A stretch of 64,000 nt of DNA, from NCBI GenBank assembly GCA_003712165.1, contig RHLH01000001.1:2019575-2083574 (forward strand). The letters run 5' to 3'. Made by a program: the position numbers and the translations under genes. This stretch comes from Phycisphaera sp. GTDB lineage: Bacteria > Planctomycetota > Phycisphaerae > Phycisphaerales > UBA1924. This document shows, in pieces, positions 54,848 to 63,129 of the stretch. The number at the start of each line of letters is the position of its first letter. The first letter of the stretch is position 1. The notes under the pieces were generated by a model. The model was not told where the DNA came from, ran no database searches, and saw nothing but the letters and a program-made list of their open reading frames with translations.

Positions 54848-56587
54848 CTACTCACTCAGGCACGTGATCCGGATGCCCTGCGCCGAGATCCCGGCAAGGA
54901 CAGCCTGAAGTTCGGCCCGAACAGCATCGACCATGGAAGAATCAGATACGACGAGTTCGACAACTGCGGCTCTCTCGCCGTTGAAATGACGCAAGGCGAC
55001 CCATCGATCCACCAGCTCAACCTCGACACCGTCCTGCCGCAACATTTTAAAGAACTCATCCGGCTCCTGATATCGAGCACTTGATTCAGTCCGGATGACA
55101 ACCTTGCCATCAAGGGCGACAATTCCCTCACCGGTCATTGCTGCTAGCTCTGCGGCAACTTCCTGCGCACTCACGCCGCGTTGGGCGAGACGCTCTTTAT
55201 CTATAACGAGAGAGACCTCCGGCACCGTGAAGAGTTCGTCGCTTGACGTAGCGACCACCCCAGCAAGGGCTGAGCACTGCTGGATCAGGTCACTCCGGAC
55301 CGCGGCTATCTGCTCCCAGTCTTGCCCGGCGACCGCAACCGCGAGTGTCGCACCGCGTTCCTCGGGCAACGGCCGCCTGACCGTGTGCATCGACACTCCG
55401 GGTATCGCATAATTGTCACTGAACATGCTCATGGGATCTATCTGTCCAAATGCAGTCAGCTGGACCATCAGCGGTGACTCATTTACAACCTCTACGAGTA
55501 CTGGTGTTGTTTCGGAACCTCCTAAACGCTCGGCGACAACACGGGCCGTATCGAGTGATTCCGAATCCGAGCTTCCCGGCTGGAATGAAAGCCGCACTCC
55601 TGAGGTCATTGATGACACCGTGTAATCAATGGATAGATTCGATCCCGCGCCGTACTCATCAAGGATTTGCCGGAGTTCTGCTTCGGTTTCACCTTGACGG
55701 TTCCGATCAGGCCACAGACAAAGCGCTACAGCGGGCGAACCATCGAATGTACACCGAGTACCGTGCGACTCAACGTCACCAACGCGTGCCAGATCACGAA
55801 TCCGTACTTCCTGCCCGGGCTGCTTTGATACAACCGTTTCGCCAACCATATCTATCGAAACGGGGGCTTCGAATACCTCCAGCGAATCAACCACGTCGAT
55901 CGCACTCACACCGAACATCCGGCACCTGTTATCGTCCAAGAGGATTTCTACACGAGGTTCCGGTTCCGCCGCGCCAAACACCTCAGTAACCGCACCGATG
56001 CCAGCCAGCCGGCTTTCGAGTGTGCTCGCGTGTGCGGAGAGTTCTTGTGCGGCTATATCCCCATGCAAGACGATCAGCAGATGCGACCAGAGAGCCTCGC
56101 GGTGAATGGATGTGAATATCTCTGGATTGCCCGGCAACACTTCGCGAAGCGACGCCACCGCATCCTCTACACTCTCTAAATCAGGACGAGTGAAATCCGG
56201 TTGACCGATTGAGAGATCGATCTCTATCGAACCCGCACGGAATTTGGTCGAGTAATACCCCAACACAGGCAGTGAAGCGAAGGCCGCGTCTATTTCGTCC
56301 TCGAGTTCACGTTCAAGCTCACTGGCCGTCCACCCGGGCATCTTCCACGCAATTACCACATCGGGACAGACGAGGCGATCACGCCTGATGCCTCTAGCAT
56401 GAGCTTCGGCCTCAGGAGCGTGAATACTGCCTGGATACGTCGAGGTAAACAGCTCGTACCCAGCAAGCGAATCCGACTTTTTCGCCGATTCCCAGCCCTG
56501 CCTTTCACCCTCCCCCCCGCTCTTGCCACACGAAGCCAGAGCCATTGCTGTAATGAACGCAACGAGGCCGATCAGTGTTCTGCTCAT
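54848..56587 (-). CDS. lipoprotein built from RND-transporter porter domains without membrane helices
   Basis: 579 residues from the ATG at 56587; the frame is open to 56812 but the internal start gives a clean lipoprotein signal (FITAMALASC lipobox). The mature protein has two related halves that read like the periplasmic PN/PC and docking parts of AcrB-type pumps. In the first are VCPDVVIAWKMPGWTASELERELEDEI, RVEILLDDNRCRMFGVSAIDVVDSLE and VRIRDLARVGDV. In the second are SLVIDKERLAQRGVSAQEVAAEL and ALRHFNGERAAVVEL. The twelve transmembrane helices of a pump are absent, and the protein is a little over half the length of one. It may be an anchored antagonist, scaffold or ligand-binding derivative. 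It diverges from no obvious partner. Confidence 0.65.
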   Translation of the reverse strand: MSRTLIGLVAFITAMALASCGKSGGEGERQGWESAKKSDSLAGYELFTSTYPGSIHAPEAEAHARGIRRDRLVCPDVVIAWKMPGWTASELERELEDEIDAAFASLPVLGYYSTKFRAGSIEIDLSIGQPDFTRPDLESVEDAVASLREVLPGNPEIFTSIHREALWSHLLIVLHGDIAAQELSAHASTLESRLAGIGAVTEVFGAAEPEPRVEILLDDNRCRMFGVSAIDVVDSLEVFEAPVSIDMVGETVVSKQPGQEVRIRDLARVGDVESHGTRCTFDGSPAVALCLWPDRNRQGETEAELRQILDEYGAGSNLSIDYTVSSMTSGVRLSFQPGSSDSESLDTARVVAERLGGSETTPVLVEVVNESPLMVQLTAFGQIDPMSMFSDNYAIPGVSMHTVRRPLPEERGATLAVAVAGQDWEQIAAVRSDLIQQCSALAGVVATSSDELFTVPEVSLVIDKERLAQRGVSAQEVAAELAAMTGEGIVALDGKVVIRTESSARYQEPDEFFKMLRQDGVEVELVDRWVALRHFNGERAAVVELVVSDSSMVDAVRAELQAVLAGISAQGIRITCLSE

Positions 56588-56876
56588 TGCAACGAGTTTA
56601 AGGCAACTAGACCCGCCGCACCTATACCCGGTTTTCGAGATTCTGGAAGATTGCCTCAACGCATCTCGTGACCATGGAATCGAGAGACAGTGCTTCATAC
56701 AAAGCAGCGCGTGACGCAAACTATAGGCGAAAAAACAACCGAGCGCAGTATGAATTCGGCCCGTTCTGGCTCTGTCTGACACTCGATCGCACAAGCCCCG
56801 AGAAGTAGCCATTTCTGATTCAGCCCAGAGTCTGAGTCACAAGCTGTTGCCGAGTCACGAGTTGGCGCCCAACGAC
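56588..56876. other. intergenic upstream of the RND-like lipoprotein
   Basis: About 290 bp with no recognisable gene. It should contain the promoter of the lipoprotein (minus strand). I see no strong -35/-10 pair. Confidence 0.4.
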
Positions 56877-56906
56877 AACGCCCGGCACCAATCGGCACCG
56901 GGCGTT
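56877..56906. repeat. strong hairpin beside the tRNA-Gly(GCC) remnant
   Basis: Perfect 9-bp stem AACGCCCGG (56877-56885) with CCGGGCGTT (56898-56906) and a 12-base loop. It lies just past the tRNA remnant in the direction of the remnant's transcription. There is no T-run, so it is terminator-like only in shape. Confidence 0.6.
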
Positions 56907-56910
56907 CCAA

Positions 56911-56975
56911 AGCGGGTGATCGGATTTGAGCCGACGACATTCACGTTGGCAACGTGATGCGTTAATGAGCTAACT
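56911..56975 (-). pseudogene. 3'-half remnant of tRNA-Gly (anticodon GCC)
   Basis: Read on the minus strand, the anticodon arm TCACG-TTGCCAA-CGTGA, the T arm GTCGG-CTCAAAT-CCGAT and the acceptor 3' strand CACCCGC with discriminator T match a glycine tRNA. The 5' acceptor strand (GCGGGTG expected) and a normal D arm are missing, so no cloverleaf can form. 3'-half copies of tRNA genes are typical marks of site-specific integration. Confidence 0.7.
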
Positions 56976-57077
56976 CCTATATTGACAAGAGTTCGATTTT
57001 TTGGACGCGCTCTGCGCAAGAACATGCGCACTATGAAAACGGCTCGTTCTGACAACTCTGGGCACCCGATGTCACCG

Positions 57078-57205
57078 TTTGTCCTCCGCGCGACCAAATG
57101 ACAGCCGTGAAGCTCGAAACGGGTGTGTCCCTTCCTGGCACCCGCTGTCTTCGATTCCCAGAGGGGTTTCATATCCTCATCCGCACCCCAAACTGGTTGA
57201 ACAGG
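57078..57205. repeat. direct repeat R, left copy
   Basis: About 125 bp, imperfectly repeated in the same orientation at 63130-63252. The core AGAGGGGTTTCATATCCTCA plus flanking bases CCGCACCC is identical. Read on the minus strand both copies encode related peptides (GADEDMKPLWES then GHTR-ELxGCH), so R may be part of an old coding region. It lies about 100 bp from the tRNA-Gly(GCC) remnant. Confidence 0.75.
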
Positions 57206-57256
57206 CTGCTTCATTGCACCCAGTTTACTGCCCTTCCGCCCCGCTTGCTGCACGCT

Positions 57257-57500
57257 CTCAGCATGCAATGCAGACCAGATCCTGTACTCTTCGCGCTCGC
57301 ATGCACGACCGGCAAGAAGCAGCTCGCGAGGCAGATCCGATTCCTCTAAGGAGGAAAACGAAATCCTGCGATCGCACATCAAAGGCAGAGTCGCCCTCAC
57401 CCACGAGGAGCGAGCAAGGCTGATCCGATTCGGGTTGCCGCTCGGCGACTCCCTGAAGCAGCTCATCTCGGCCGTCAAGCATGCCACGTTCAAGCGATGG
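57257..57500 (+). pseudogene. transposase N-terminal remnant (copy 2), frameshifted
   Basis: Conceptual reading LFALACTTGKKQLARQIRFL, then after one extra base (CTCTAAGG for CTCAAGG near 57347) KEENEILRSHIKGRVALTHE and RARLIRFGLPLGDSLKQLIS ... FKRW. This looks like the N-terminal helix-turn-helix region of an integrase-type transposase common in planctomycetes. The downstream frame (RKPGPPSKPE) fades out, and no catalytic DDE domain follows. It shares its first ~100 bp with the copy at 54729. Confidence 0.65.
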
Positions 57501-58047
57501 CCCAGATCATCTCCCTCACCACGATCAAACCGGAAGCCCGGGCCGCCGAGCAAGCCCGAGCGAGGAAGCCAGGCAGCACTTCCGCCTCGCGGAGTTTGTT
57601 AATGATCTGCTCAGCCGAATGCCTGATCCCTGCCATGAATAACCACCTTCATAGATACGCTCATCCCACCATATTGTCGCATAGCGGGTGGACTAGGCTC
57701 TGGGGGCAGGTCAATGACGTGACAGTTCTTCATGGACAACCTCACTTGAGCGTTTCCACCGGCACGAGAGGGATGACGTCTTAGCAAACCCTAAACTGAG
57801 CATCCTTGTTGTATTTTTAGATGCAATTATTGAGGATGACTCTCTGATTGACGCCATATCTAGCAGAGCTAGAACCCCATTTCTCCAGTTGGATCCAACA
57901 GGAGATACCCTCGTATAACGGATAGCTATACGAGGGTTTTCAGTTGATACCTCGAATAGGTAGACAATGATGCGTTTGTAGTAATCACTCGATACAGTCT
58001 CTCAGACCTCTGGATTAGGTCCCGTCATCTCAGCACTTGATTCCAAC
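57501..58047. other. gene-poor stretch with decayed coding fragments
   Basis: About 550 bp. It begins with the fading tail of the transposase remnant. A plus-strand open frame from about 57722 to the stop at 57916 reads sensibly near its end (KLSILVVFLDAIIEDDSLI) but has no usable start codon, so it is probably a fragment of a deleted gene. The base composition turns AT-rich at about 57.8 kb. Confidence 0.4.
57907..57940 (+). terminator. hairpin with T-tract
   Basis: Perfect 10-bp stem ACCCTCGTAT (57907-57916) with ATACGAGGGT (57928-57937), 11-base loop, followed by TTT. It overlaps the stop of the coding fragment ending at 57918 and reads as its intrinsic terminator on the plus strand. Confidence 0.5.
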
Positions 58048-58323
58048 CTAGCTCTCTAAAATTTTAGATTCTCCAAAGAGCAACCAGTTACAATCAACGT
58101 CATATTCTCTTGCTATTACAGCAACTACAGCTACAGGAATACGGCCACTTTCCAAGTAACGACGCATTGTTTCATGGTTCACTCCTAGCGGCTGGCAGAA
58201 CTTACGAATTGATTTTTTGCCTTTGATCTGCCGCAGCCTCAGAGCGATTGCCCGCTTATAGCGATCTTGCAATGCAAGAGCTGTTTCTGAGTGGCCAAAT
58301 ATCTCGCTTGTCAATTGCTCCAT
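58048..58323 (-). CDS. small phage-repressor-like HTH protein
   Basis: 91 residues. A helix-turn-helix (about 30-75: LRLRQIKGKKSIRKFCQPLGVNHETMRRYLESGRIP) is followed by REYDVDCNWLLFGE, the W-L-L-x-G ending common to CI/XRE-type N-terminal domains. It is too short for a dimerisation or peptidase domain. It is likely a regulator of the AT-rich block and diverges from the small gene at 58492. Confidence 0.75.
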   Translation of the reverse strand: MEQLTSEIFGHSETALALQDRYKRAIALRLRQIKGKKSIRKFCQPLGVNHETMRRYLESGRIPVAVVAVIAREYDVDCNWLLFGESKILES

Positions 58324-58327
58324 GCCA

Positions 58328-58433
58328 AAATGGCGATGCCCATGCTATCTGGCACAACTTTGTGTACTCTATTTCTTTTTATAGCACATTATTGTGGCGT
58401 TTTTTTTCTACAGAACTCAATGTTGTCGCCATT
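58328..58433. promoter_or_regulatory. inverted repeat in the divergent HTH/small-gene promoter
   Basis: AAATGGCGA (58328-58336) and TCGCCATTT (58425-58433) form a perfect 9-bp inverted pair inside the 168-bp divergent region, on either side of a T-rich tract. Candidate operator half-sites for the HTH protein; binding is inferred. Confidence 0.35.
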
Positions 58434-58478
58434 TCCGTGGAGTCCGCCATAACGGGTGGTGGATTGACATGGATATGT

Positions 58479-58483
58479 GGAGG
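58479..58483 (+). promoter_or_regulatory. ribosome binding site of the 89-residue protein
   Basis: GGAGG eight bases before the ATG at 58492. It decides that start over the upstream in-frame ATG at 58477. Confidence 0.7.
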
Positions 58484-58491
58484 TAATTGAG

Positions 58492-58761
58492 ATGTCTGGT
58501 GAAGACGCAACACCGAAAGAAGCAGCCGAATTCATGCTAGCGGCCCTTGGTTCCGCCTTGAGATCTGCTCAAAAGGCGGCAGAACAGCAAGCCGGAAAGG
58601 AGACCCAGCTGTCTGCAAGCTTTGGTGCCGGCGCCGAAGCGCTTCACGCAATACAAGGTGGATCAGAAGCAGGAGGAACGCAGTGCTTGCTTTATCCCGG
58701 CCCTGGTAACAACAAGCGTATTTTTAACTTTGACACTAATGAATGGGAGGGTTCCTGTTAG
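58492..58761 (+). CDS. small protein of unknown function
   Basis: 89 residues, start set by GGAGG. Alanine-rich helical N-terminal half (EFMLAALGSALRSAQKAAEQQ) and a glycine-rich end (CLLYPGPGNNKRIFNFDTNEWEG). No signal peptide. Not recognised. It converges on the kinase gene, overlapping its 3' end by 4 bp. Confidence 0.55.
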   Translation: MSGEDATPKEAAEFMLAALGSALRSAQKAAEQQAGKETQLSASFGAGAEALHAIQGGSEAGGTQCLLYPGPGNNKRIFNFDTNEWEGSC

Positions 58762-61613
58762 TGCTGTGACAAGTCAAGCCAATGGGCTTCGCTTTCGCTT
58801 GATGACGAGCGCAAGATAGCATCGGAGCCAAAGTGTATCGAACGGACAGGATTGTCATACAACGGCAAGGACGCTGTTTCTGTGTTTGTTTTGATATCGA
58901 ACAACCCTATAGATCCATCTCCTCTGCCAACGGCAATCAGCCCAAGGCCGTGTAGGATTGCTATATCGCGAATGTCATTTCCATAGTCAATTGCAACCAC
59001 AGCGCCTTGCTCTCTAGAGAGAACAATTCCTTTACCACGAGTTTCACAAGCGACTATTACATCATCGTCCAAATCAATGAACTGCGTCCCCAGTGGGCAC
59101 TGGCACAACTCGCTCGGGTAGCCATCTTGATTTATGTAACGCAAACTTCGGCCAACAGCAACTACTACACCACCTGCTTGATCAGGTGTGATTGCGGTAA
59201 TCGGTGATTCATCGAGTTCAATCGATTGAGAATACCCTGTACTGACGTTGTATGTTGTCAGCGTAGAACCGCTTTCAGCGAGCCATAGAGTTGATGTCCG
59301 TTCACAATACGCGGGCTTTGCCGTCATCGGCGGCAATCTAGGCAATACAGCACTGACTACCTCTTGTTCAGGAGACTGATAAATAAGTTCTGACGATTCC
59401 GGCAAAATTCTAAGCAGTGCACCGATACCTGCGTTGACTGTCCAGCATGAAAAGGGATCAATCTCATATCCTAGCTGAGTAGATAAGGCTCCAATAGTGG
59501 CATTATTGGCTGCTGTCCATACCCAACCGCTATCAACAGCACCATAGTTATAACTAGCGCTGGTTAGTCTAAGAACATCGGTTGGAACACGCCAAATCTT
59601 CACATGACCGGCAGAATCACCTGATATCAGGCCTACAGCAGAGTCATCAGTGGCCAGCACCTCGACAATACCAGAATGCGAGTGTCCTCGTAAACTAATT
59701 ATTTGATTCTTGTCTTCTTGGCCGATGTATGTGAGTCGTTTTTGTTGATCGAACCCCCAGGCGTCGTTTTCATGTATTCCTAGATACTCAACATCGGATT
59801 GCTGAGACAGTTTAAATTTGCTATCTGCCATATCAAGGACATATGTTTCCGCTTCATCACGCAATAATACTTTTTCTTGTGATAGTTCAACACTTAGAAT
59901 TATCTGTGAATTGATATGCTCTTGAGGAAGATCAATAACTTGTACCAGCGTTCCTTCATGCCATACTTCGACCGCATCGCCGTTCAATATATATATGAAA
60001 TCATTGTTAATGGTAGATACCACTTGCATGACCTTCCCACTACGGTCGATTGCTAGTTGATATTCTGGCTGTTTCGATAGTTTATTAGCTGTCCACACAC
60101 GTCCCGATCGACCCGCGATATATATGCTTTCTTCTGAAACATGAATGTCAGCGATGCCTTGAGAATCCAATAGTACAGACGATTCACTCTGATCGATAAA
60201 TCGCGAGATAACTAGCCAAGTATTAGTTCGATATTCAGCTGGAATACGATCTAGCTGGTGCCGAGCAAGCTGCAAGTCATCTCTTACCAGCGCAGATGAT
60301 GCAAATGCCATGCGTGTGTCTGAATGCGCTAGGGCCTCTCGCTTAGATGCACCCAGTTCACGTTGATATCCCCAGAACGATAACCCAGCAACTGAAATGA
60401 CTGAAACAAGAAGTAGCCCTACCCATGCTGTCACGATCGGATGTCTGGCGGCAGTTCTTCTTAATCGATTCAGGGCTGTAAGCCGGCGAGCACGAACAGG
60501 CAACGATGATTTGTAACGGTATATATCATCAAGTAAATCACGGACATTAGGATATCTGTCGCTGGGAAGAGCAGTATTTGCACGCAACACAATTGCATCC
60601 AAATCTCCTTTGAGTGCCCTATCAGACCAATTTCCCCATCGGTAATACTTGTGAGTGCGGAAGTGTTTCGCTCGAGCAACCGAGGGCTCAATCGGGTCGG
60701 TATCTCGAACTGCTTGCAATATGCTAAGTAGACTTGGCCGCTCGGTATCGCTGTCTAGATAGGGGTGCACGCCTGCCAAGATTTCGTAGAACACTGTCCC
60801 AAGAGAGAAAACATCTGATCGTGTCGTACAAGGTCCAAGCCCCGGGTCAACCTGTTCTGGACTCATGTACTCCGGGGTACCAGCAACTAGAGTTTCTGAG
60901 TTTATAGCTTGCTCTTCTTCAACCGTAAGAGATCTAGAGATTGAAAAATCAAGTACCTTTACAATTACGCTGCCTGAATCTTGCTTGACCATTATGTTTG
61001 ATGGCTTTAGATCTCTGTGAATAACACCTGCTTCGTTTGCATAGGCCACAGCATCACAGATCTGTATCATCAAATCGACAGTATGGGCGAGCTCTGGTTT
61101 TACTGACTCTAAGTAGTGTGTGAGACTTAGACCTTCAACATACTCCAGGAGAACGTACGCTCTGCCATCTCTTGCAGTTCCTACTGAGTATAGTGTCGCA
61201 ATATGGGGATGATTTAGTCGAGATAAAGCGGTGGCTTCACGTAGTACATGATTAACGCGCCCAGTCCCTTGGGAAAATACTTTTACTGCTACTACCCTAT
61301 TGCCCGCGCGGAGTTGTCTGCATTTGTATACGGTGCCAGAACCGCCCGTACCAAGCTCTTCAAGAATTTCTAAGCCTTCAATATCCGGAGTGGGCTGATT
61401 ATCGCTTGTTTCGTTTCTGATACTATGGATTGCTTCCTGCAGATCCTGAGTCCTTACACGGAACTCAGGCCTTCCTTTCCACGAGCGAAGCATCTGTAGT
61501 AGCTCGCTCCTTCTTTCTGCTTCATTTGGAAAGATGTCACTAGCTAACTTAGCCCATGAAGCCTCTGGTTCATCGACTAGCCTGTCAAACGCCTCAAATA
61601 CAGTGTCCGACAT
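58758..61613 (-). CDS. Ser/Thr protein kinase with C-terminal beta-propeller-like sensor
   Basis: 951 residues from the ATG at 61613. The N-terminal kinase (about 75-370) has the glycine loop LGTGGSGTVYKC, VAVKVF lysine, catalytic HRDLKPSN and GTPEYMSPEQ. The DFG motif reads DFS (VLDFSISR). A membrane helix near 405-425 (VTAWVGLLLVSVISVAGLSF) separates it from a C-terminal ~500 residues of WD/propeller-like repeats on the far side, suggesting an outside sensor. It lies 11 bp after the ECF sigma gene, a pairing found in Planctomycetes where the kinase controls the sigma factor. AT-rich codon use unlike the rest of the window. Confidence 0.87.
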   Translation of the reverse strand: MSDTVFEAFDRLVDEPEASWAKLASDIFPNEAERRSELLQMLRSWKGRPEFRVRTQDLQEAIHSIRNETSDNQPTPDIEGLEILEELGTGGSGTVYKCRQLRAGNRVVAVKVFSQGTGRVNHVLREATALSRLNHPHIATLYSVGTARDGRAYVLLEYVEGLSLTHYLESVKPELAHTVDLMIQICDAVAYANEAGVIHRDLKPSNIMVKQDSGSVIVKVLDFSISRSLTVEEEQAINSETLVAGTPEYMSPEQVDPGLGPCTTRSDVFSLGTVFYEILAGVHPYLDSDTERPSLLSILQAVRDTDPIEPSVARAKHFRTHKYYRWGNWSDRALKGDLDAIVLRANTALPSDRYPNVRDLLDDIYRYKSSLPVRARRLTALNRLRRTAARHPIVTAWVGLLLVSVISVAGLSFWGYQRELGASKREALAHSDTRMAFASSALVRDDLQLARHQLDRIPAEYRTNTWLVISRFIDQSESSVLLDSQGIADIHVSEESIYIAGRSGRVWTANKLSKQPEYQLAIDRSGKVMQVVSTINNDFIYILNGDAVEVWHEGTLVQVIDLPQEHINSQIILSVELSQEKVLLRDEAETYVLDMADSKFKLSQQSDVEYLGIHENDAWGFDQQKRLTYIGQEDKNQIISLRGHSHSGIVEVLATDDSAVGLISGDSAGHVKIWRVPTDVLRLTSASYNYGAVDSGWVWTAANNATIGALSTQLGYEIDPFSCWTVNAGIGALLRILPESSELIYQSPEQEVVSAVLPRLPPMTAKPAYCERTSTLWLAESGSTLTTYNVSTGYSQSIELDESPITAITPDQAGGVVVAVGRSLRYINQDGYPSELCQCPLGTQFIDLDDDVIVACETRGKGIVLSREQGAVVAIDYGNDIRDIAILHGLGLIAVGRGDGSIGLFDIKTNTETASLPLYDNPVRSIHFGSDAILRSSSSESEAHWLDLSQH

Positions 61614-61624
61614 GAGATTGGCCC

Positions 61625-62134
61625 TCACGCATCGGGCTTGAGCTTGGCAGCAAGCCACGCCCGGCCTCTTCGTCGTGAGCGTTTAACAGAATCAATGTCG
61701 CTGTCCAGCAACCGGGCAATCTGATCATCACGCAGACCACCAAACACTGAAGCTTCCATCGCCATTGCTGCTTCACGATCTCGGTCAGCTAGTTCGGTTA
61801 GCAATTCGTCGAGATCGAGCAGGTCAACGGAGGCGTCTTGAACCGCTGCATCATGAAGCTCCACACGATTCCAGCCGCCCCCACGCTTGATCCGGTTCTT
61901 CGTCCGGGCGTGATCCACTAGCACACGCCGCACCGTAGAGACGACAGCGTGCATAAACTGCTCATCACTTTCCCAAGCGGAGCGGTGTGTGGATAGTCGA
62001 ATAAACGCTTCGCTTGCCACAGCTGTAGGCTGTAGTGTGTGGTCCGGCCGCTCAAAGGACATAGCGGCGATTGCAATCGCTTTAATCTGATCGTATAGCC
62101 GATCAGCTCTCGCAAATGTGCTCTCTCCTTCCAT
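61625..62134 (-). CDS. ECF-type RNA polymerase sigma factor
   Basis: 169 residues. Region 2 (about 28-90: TLQPTAVASEAFIRL, FMHAVVSTVRRVLVDHAR) and region 4 (about 110-165: LADRDREAAMAMEASVFGGLRDDQIARLLDSDIDSVKRSRRRGRAWL) are clear. It resembles the planctomycete ECF groups that sit next to Ser/Thr kinases and lack an anti-sigma gene. The kinase follows after 11 bp. The upstream PilZ reading frame overlaps its first 217 bp. Confidence 0.88.
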   Translation of the reverse strand: MEGESTFARADRLYDQIKAIAIAAMSFERPDHTLQPTAVASEAFIRLSTHRSAWESDEQFMHAVVSTVRRVLVDHARTKNRIKRGGGWNRVELHDAAVQDASVDLLDLDELLTELADRDREAAMAMEASVFGGLRDDQIARLLDSDIDSVKRSRRRGRAWLAAKLKPDA

Positions 62135-62796
62135 GTGTGAAGTATAACCCTAATGAGCATGAGTTGCATATAATTTGCCTTTACGCATACGCTCTCAATT
62201 TCAGGCCTAGCGCAGATATAGCGTGCTAACTTACCATAATCATGCACTAGACATCTGTTATAGCATTTGTTCAGGCAGTCACGTACAGCCTGGAGAAGGC
62301 GATCTCGCTTCTCTACATCAACATTCTCAGGAAGCTGTCTTTCTATTATTCGAAGTAGCTGTGCTCTTGCGGCAGCATCTTCTTGGCTCACTGTTTCAAG
62401 GGTAGCGGGCCTGTCTTGAATCTGATCTTGTAGAAAGTACCTGTCCGATTTCGATACCGTTATTCCTGCCTCGTGAATCGAGTGCGAGAAATGAGTACAC
62501 CACACAATTTCGCCGTTCAGCTCAACTATGCTACCGTCAACAGTATTGTCTAGATCAATCGTGATAGTACACGACGTTCCTGGATGAACAATCGCTCTTA
62601 GCCATATACCTATCCCTTCGCTAGACACATCTCTCACGATTGCATCAGCAACTACCACATCACTTGCCCGATGTAGTTTAATTTTGAATCGCTGACCGAA
62701 TTGAAATCGATACCTAGTAGCCCTTCTATTGCCAGCGTGACCACGCCTATCGGGCATCATCTTGGTGATTGTCGCGTTTAGCCGGATTGGAATCAC
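61918..62796 (-). CDS. PilZ-domain protein (3' end uncertain)
   Basis: Up to 292 residues, with a GTG at 62796 or ATG at 62760. The PilZ domain (about 22-125) has RRATRYRF (the R-x-x-x-R c-di-GMP motif), DVSSEGIGIWL (D-x-S-x-x-G) and FSHSIHEAGITV. A helical region follows (about 130-220). The frame remains open for 217 bp into the ECF sigma gene, where the sequence reads like an out-of-frame shadow (SPLCPLSGRTTHYSL). Either a long overlap is real or a frameshift has removed the true stop. Probably binds cyclic di-GMP. Confidence 0.6.
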   Translation of the reverse strand: MIPIRLNATITKMMPDRRGHAGNRRATRYRFQFGQRFKIKLHRASDVVVADAIVRDVSSEGIGIWLRAIVHPGTSCTITIDLDNTVDGSIVELNGEIVWCTHFSHSIHEAGITVSKSDRYFLQDQIQDRPATLETVSQEDAAARAQLLRIIERQLPENVDVEKRDRLLQAVRDCLNKCYNRCLVHDYGKLARYICARPEIESVCVKANYMQLMLIRVILHTWKERAHLRELIGYTIRLKRLQSPLCPLSGRTTHYSLQLWQAKRLFDYPHTAPLGKVMSSLCTLSSLRCGVC

Positions 62797-62867
62797 ATTT
62801 GAATCTGAATCGCCGGAAATGTCCCACCTCCGATCATTGGATATGGCGACAAGTAAACCGACAACAG

Positions 62868-62897
62868 ATTGGATAAATCGAATTTTATATATCCAAT
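62868..62897. repeat. inverted repeat near the right edge of the AT-rich block
   Basis: ATTGGATA (62868-62875) and TATCCAAT (62890-62897), perfect 8-bp stem with an AT-rich 14-base loop, upstream of the PilZ gene. Could be a regulatory site or hairpin. Confidence 0.35.
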
Positions 62898-62941
62898 CAG
62901 CTCATCAGCTTGGCTTCCAGATTCTCCACGATGGCGTAGCG

Positions 62942-62974
62942 GATCATCCAATCCACTAAACATTCTGGATGATC
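62942..62974. repeat. inverted repeat overlapping the tRNA-Gly(UCC) remnant
   Basis: GATCATCCA (62942-62950) and TGGATGATC (62966-62974), perfect 9 bp with a 15-base loop. The right arm is the acceptor 3' strand of the tRNA remnant, so the arm at 62942 mimics the tRNA end. This would fit a repeated recombination core. Confidence 0.45.
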
Positions 62975-63015
62975 GGACTCGAACCGACGATATTCAGCTT
63001 GGAAGGCTGAAGCAA
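62964..63015 (-). pseudogene. 3'-half remnant of tRNA-Gly (anticodon UCC)
   Basis: On the minus strand, anticodon arm TCAGC-CTTCCAA-GCTGA (anticodon TCC), T arm GTCGG-TTCGAGT-CCGAT and acceptor 3' strand ending CATCC. As with the remnant at 56911 the 5' half is gone. The two remnants lie in the same orientation at both ends of the ~6 kb AT-rich block but derive from different glycine isoacceptors. Confidence 0.68.
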
Positions 63016-63129
63016 CGATTTCTAAGCCCCCTATTCTGCAGTCAATTACAACAGCCCTATTTCGCAGAAACGCTCACGTGAGCTCTTCAGATTCTACGCA
63101 TGACCACAAATAACCCGTGGTGGCAGCGT

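Noticed and set aside
56855..57553. 232-residue minus-strand open frame spanning the tRNA remnant and repeat R
   Set aside because: Its ends lie in tRNA-derived and transposase-derived sequence; only the R segment has a conserved peptide, so it is not a live gene.
57497..57784. 95-residue plus-strand open frame after the transposase remnant
   Set aside because: It is an alternative frame through decayed transposase sequence with no supporting ribosome site.
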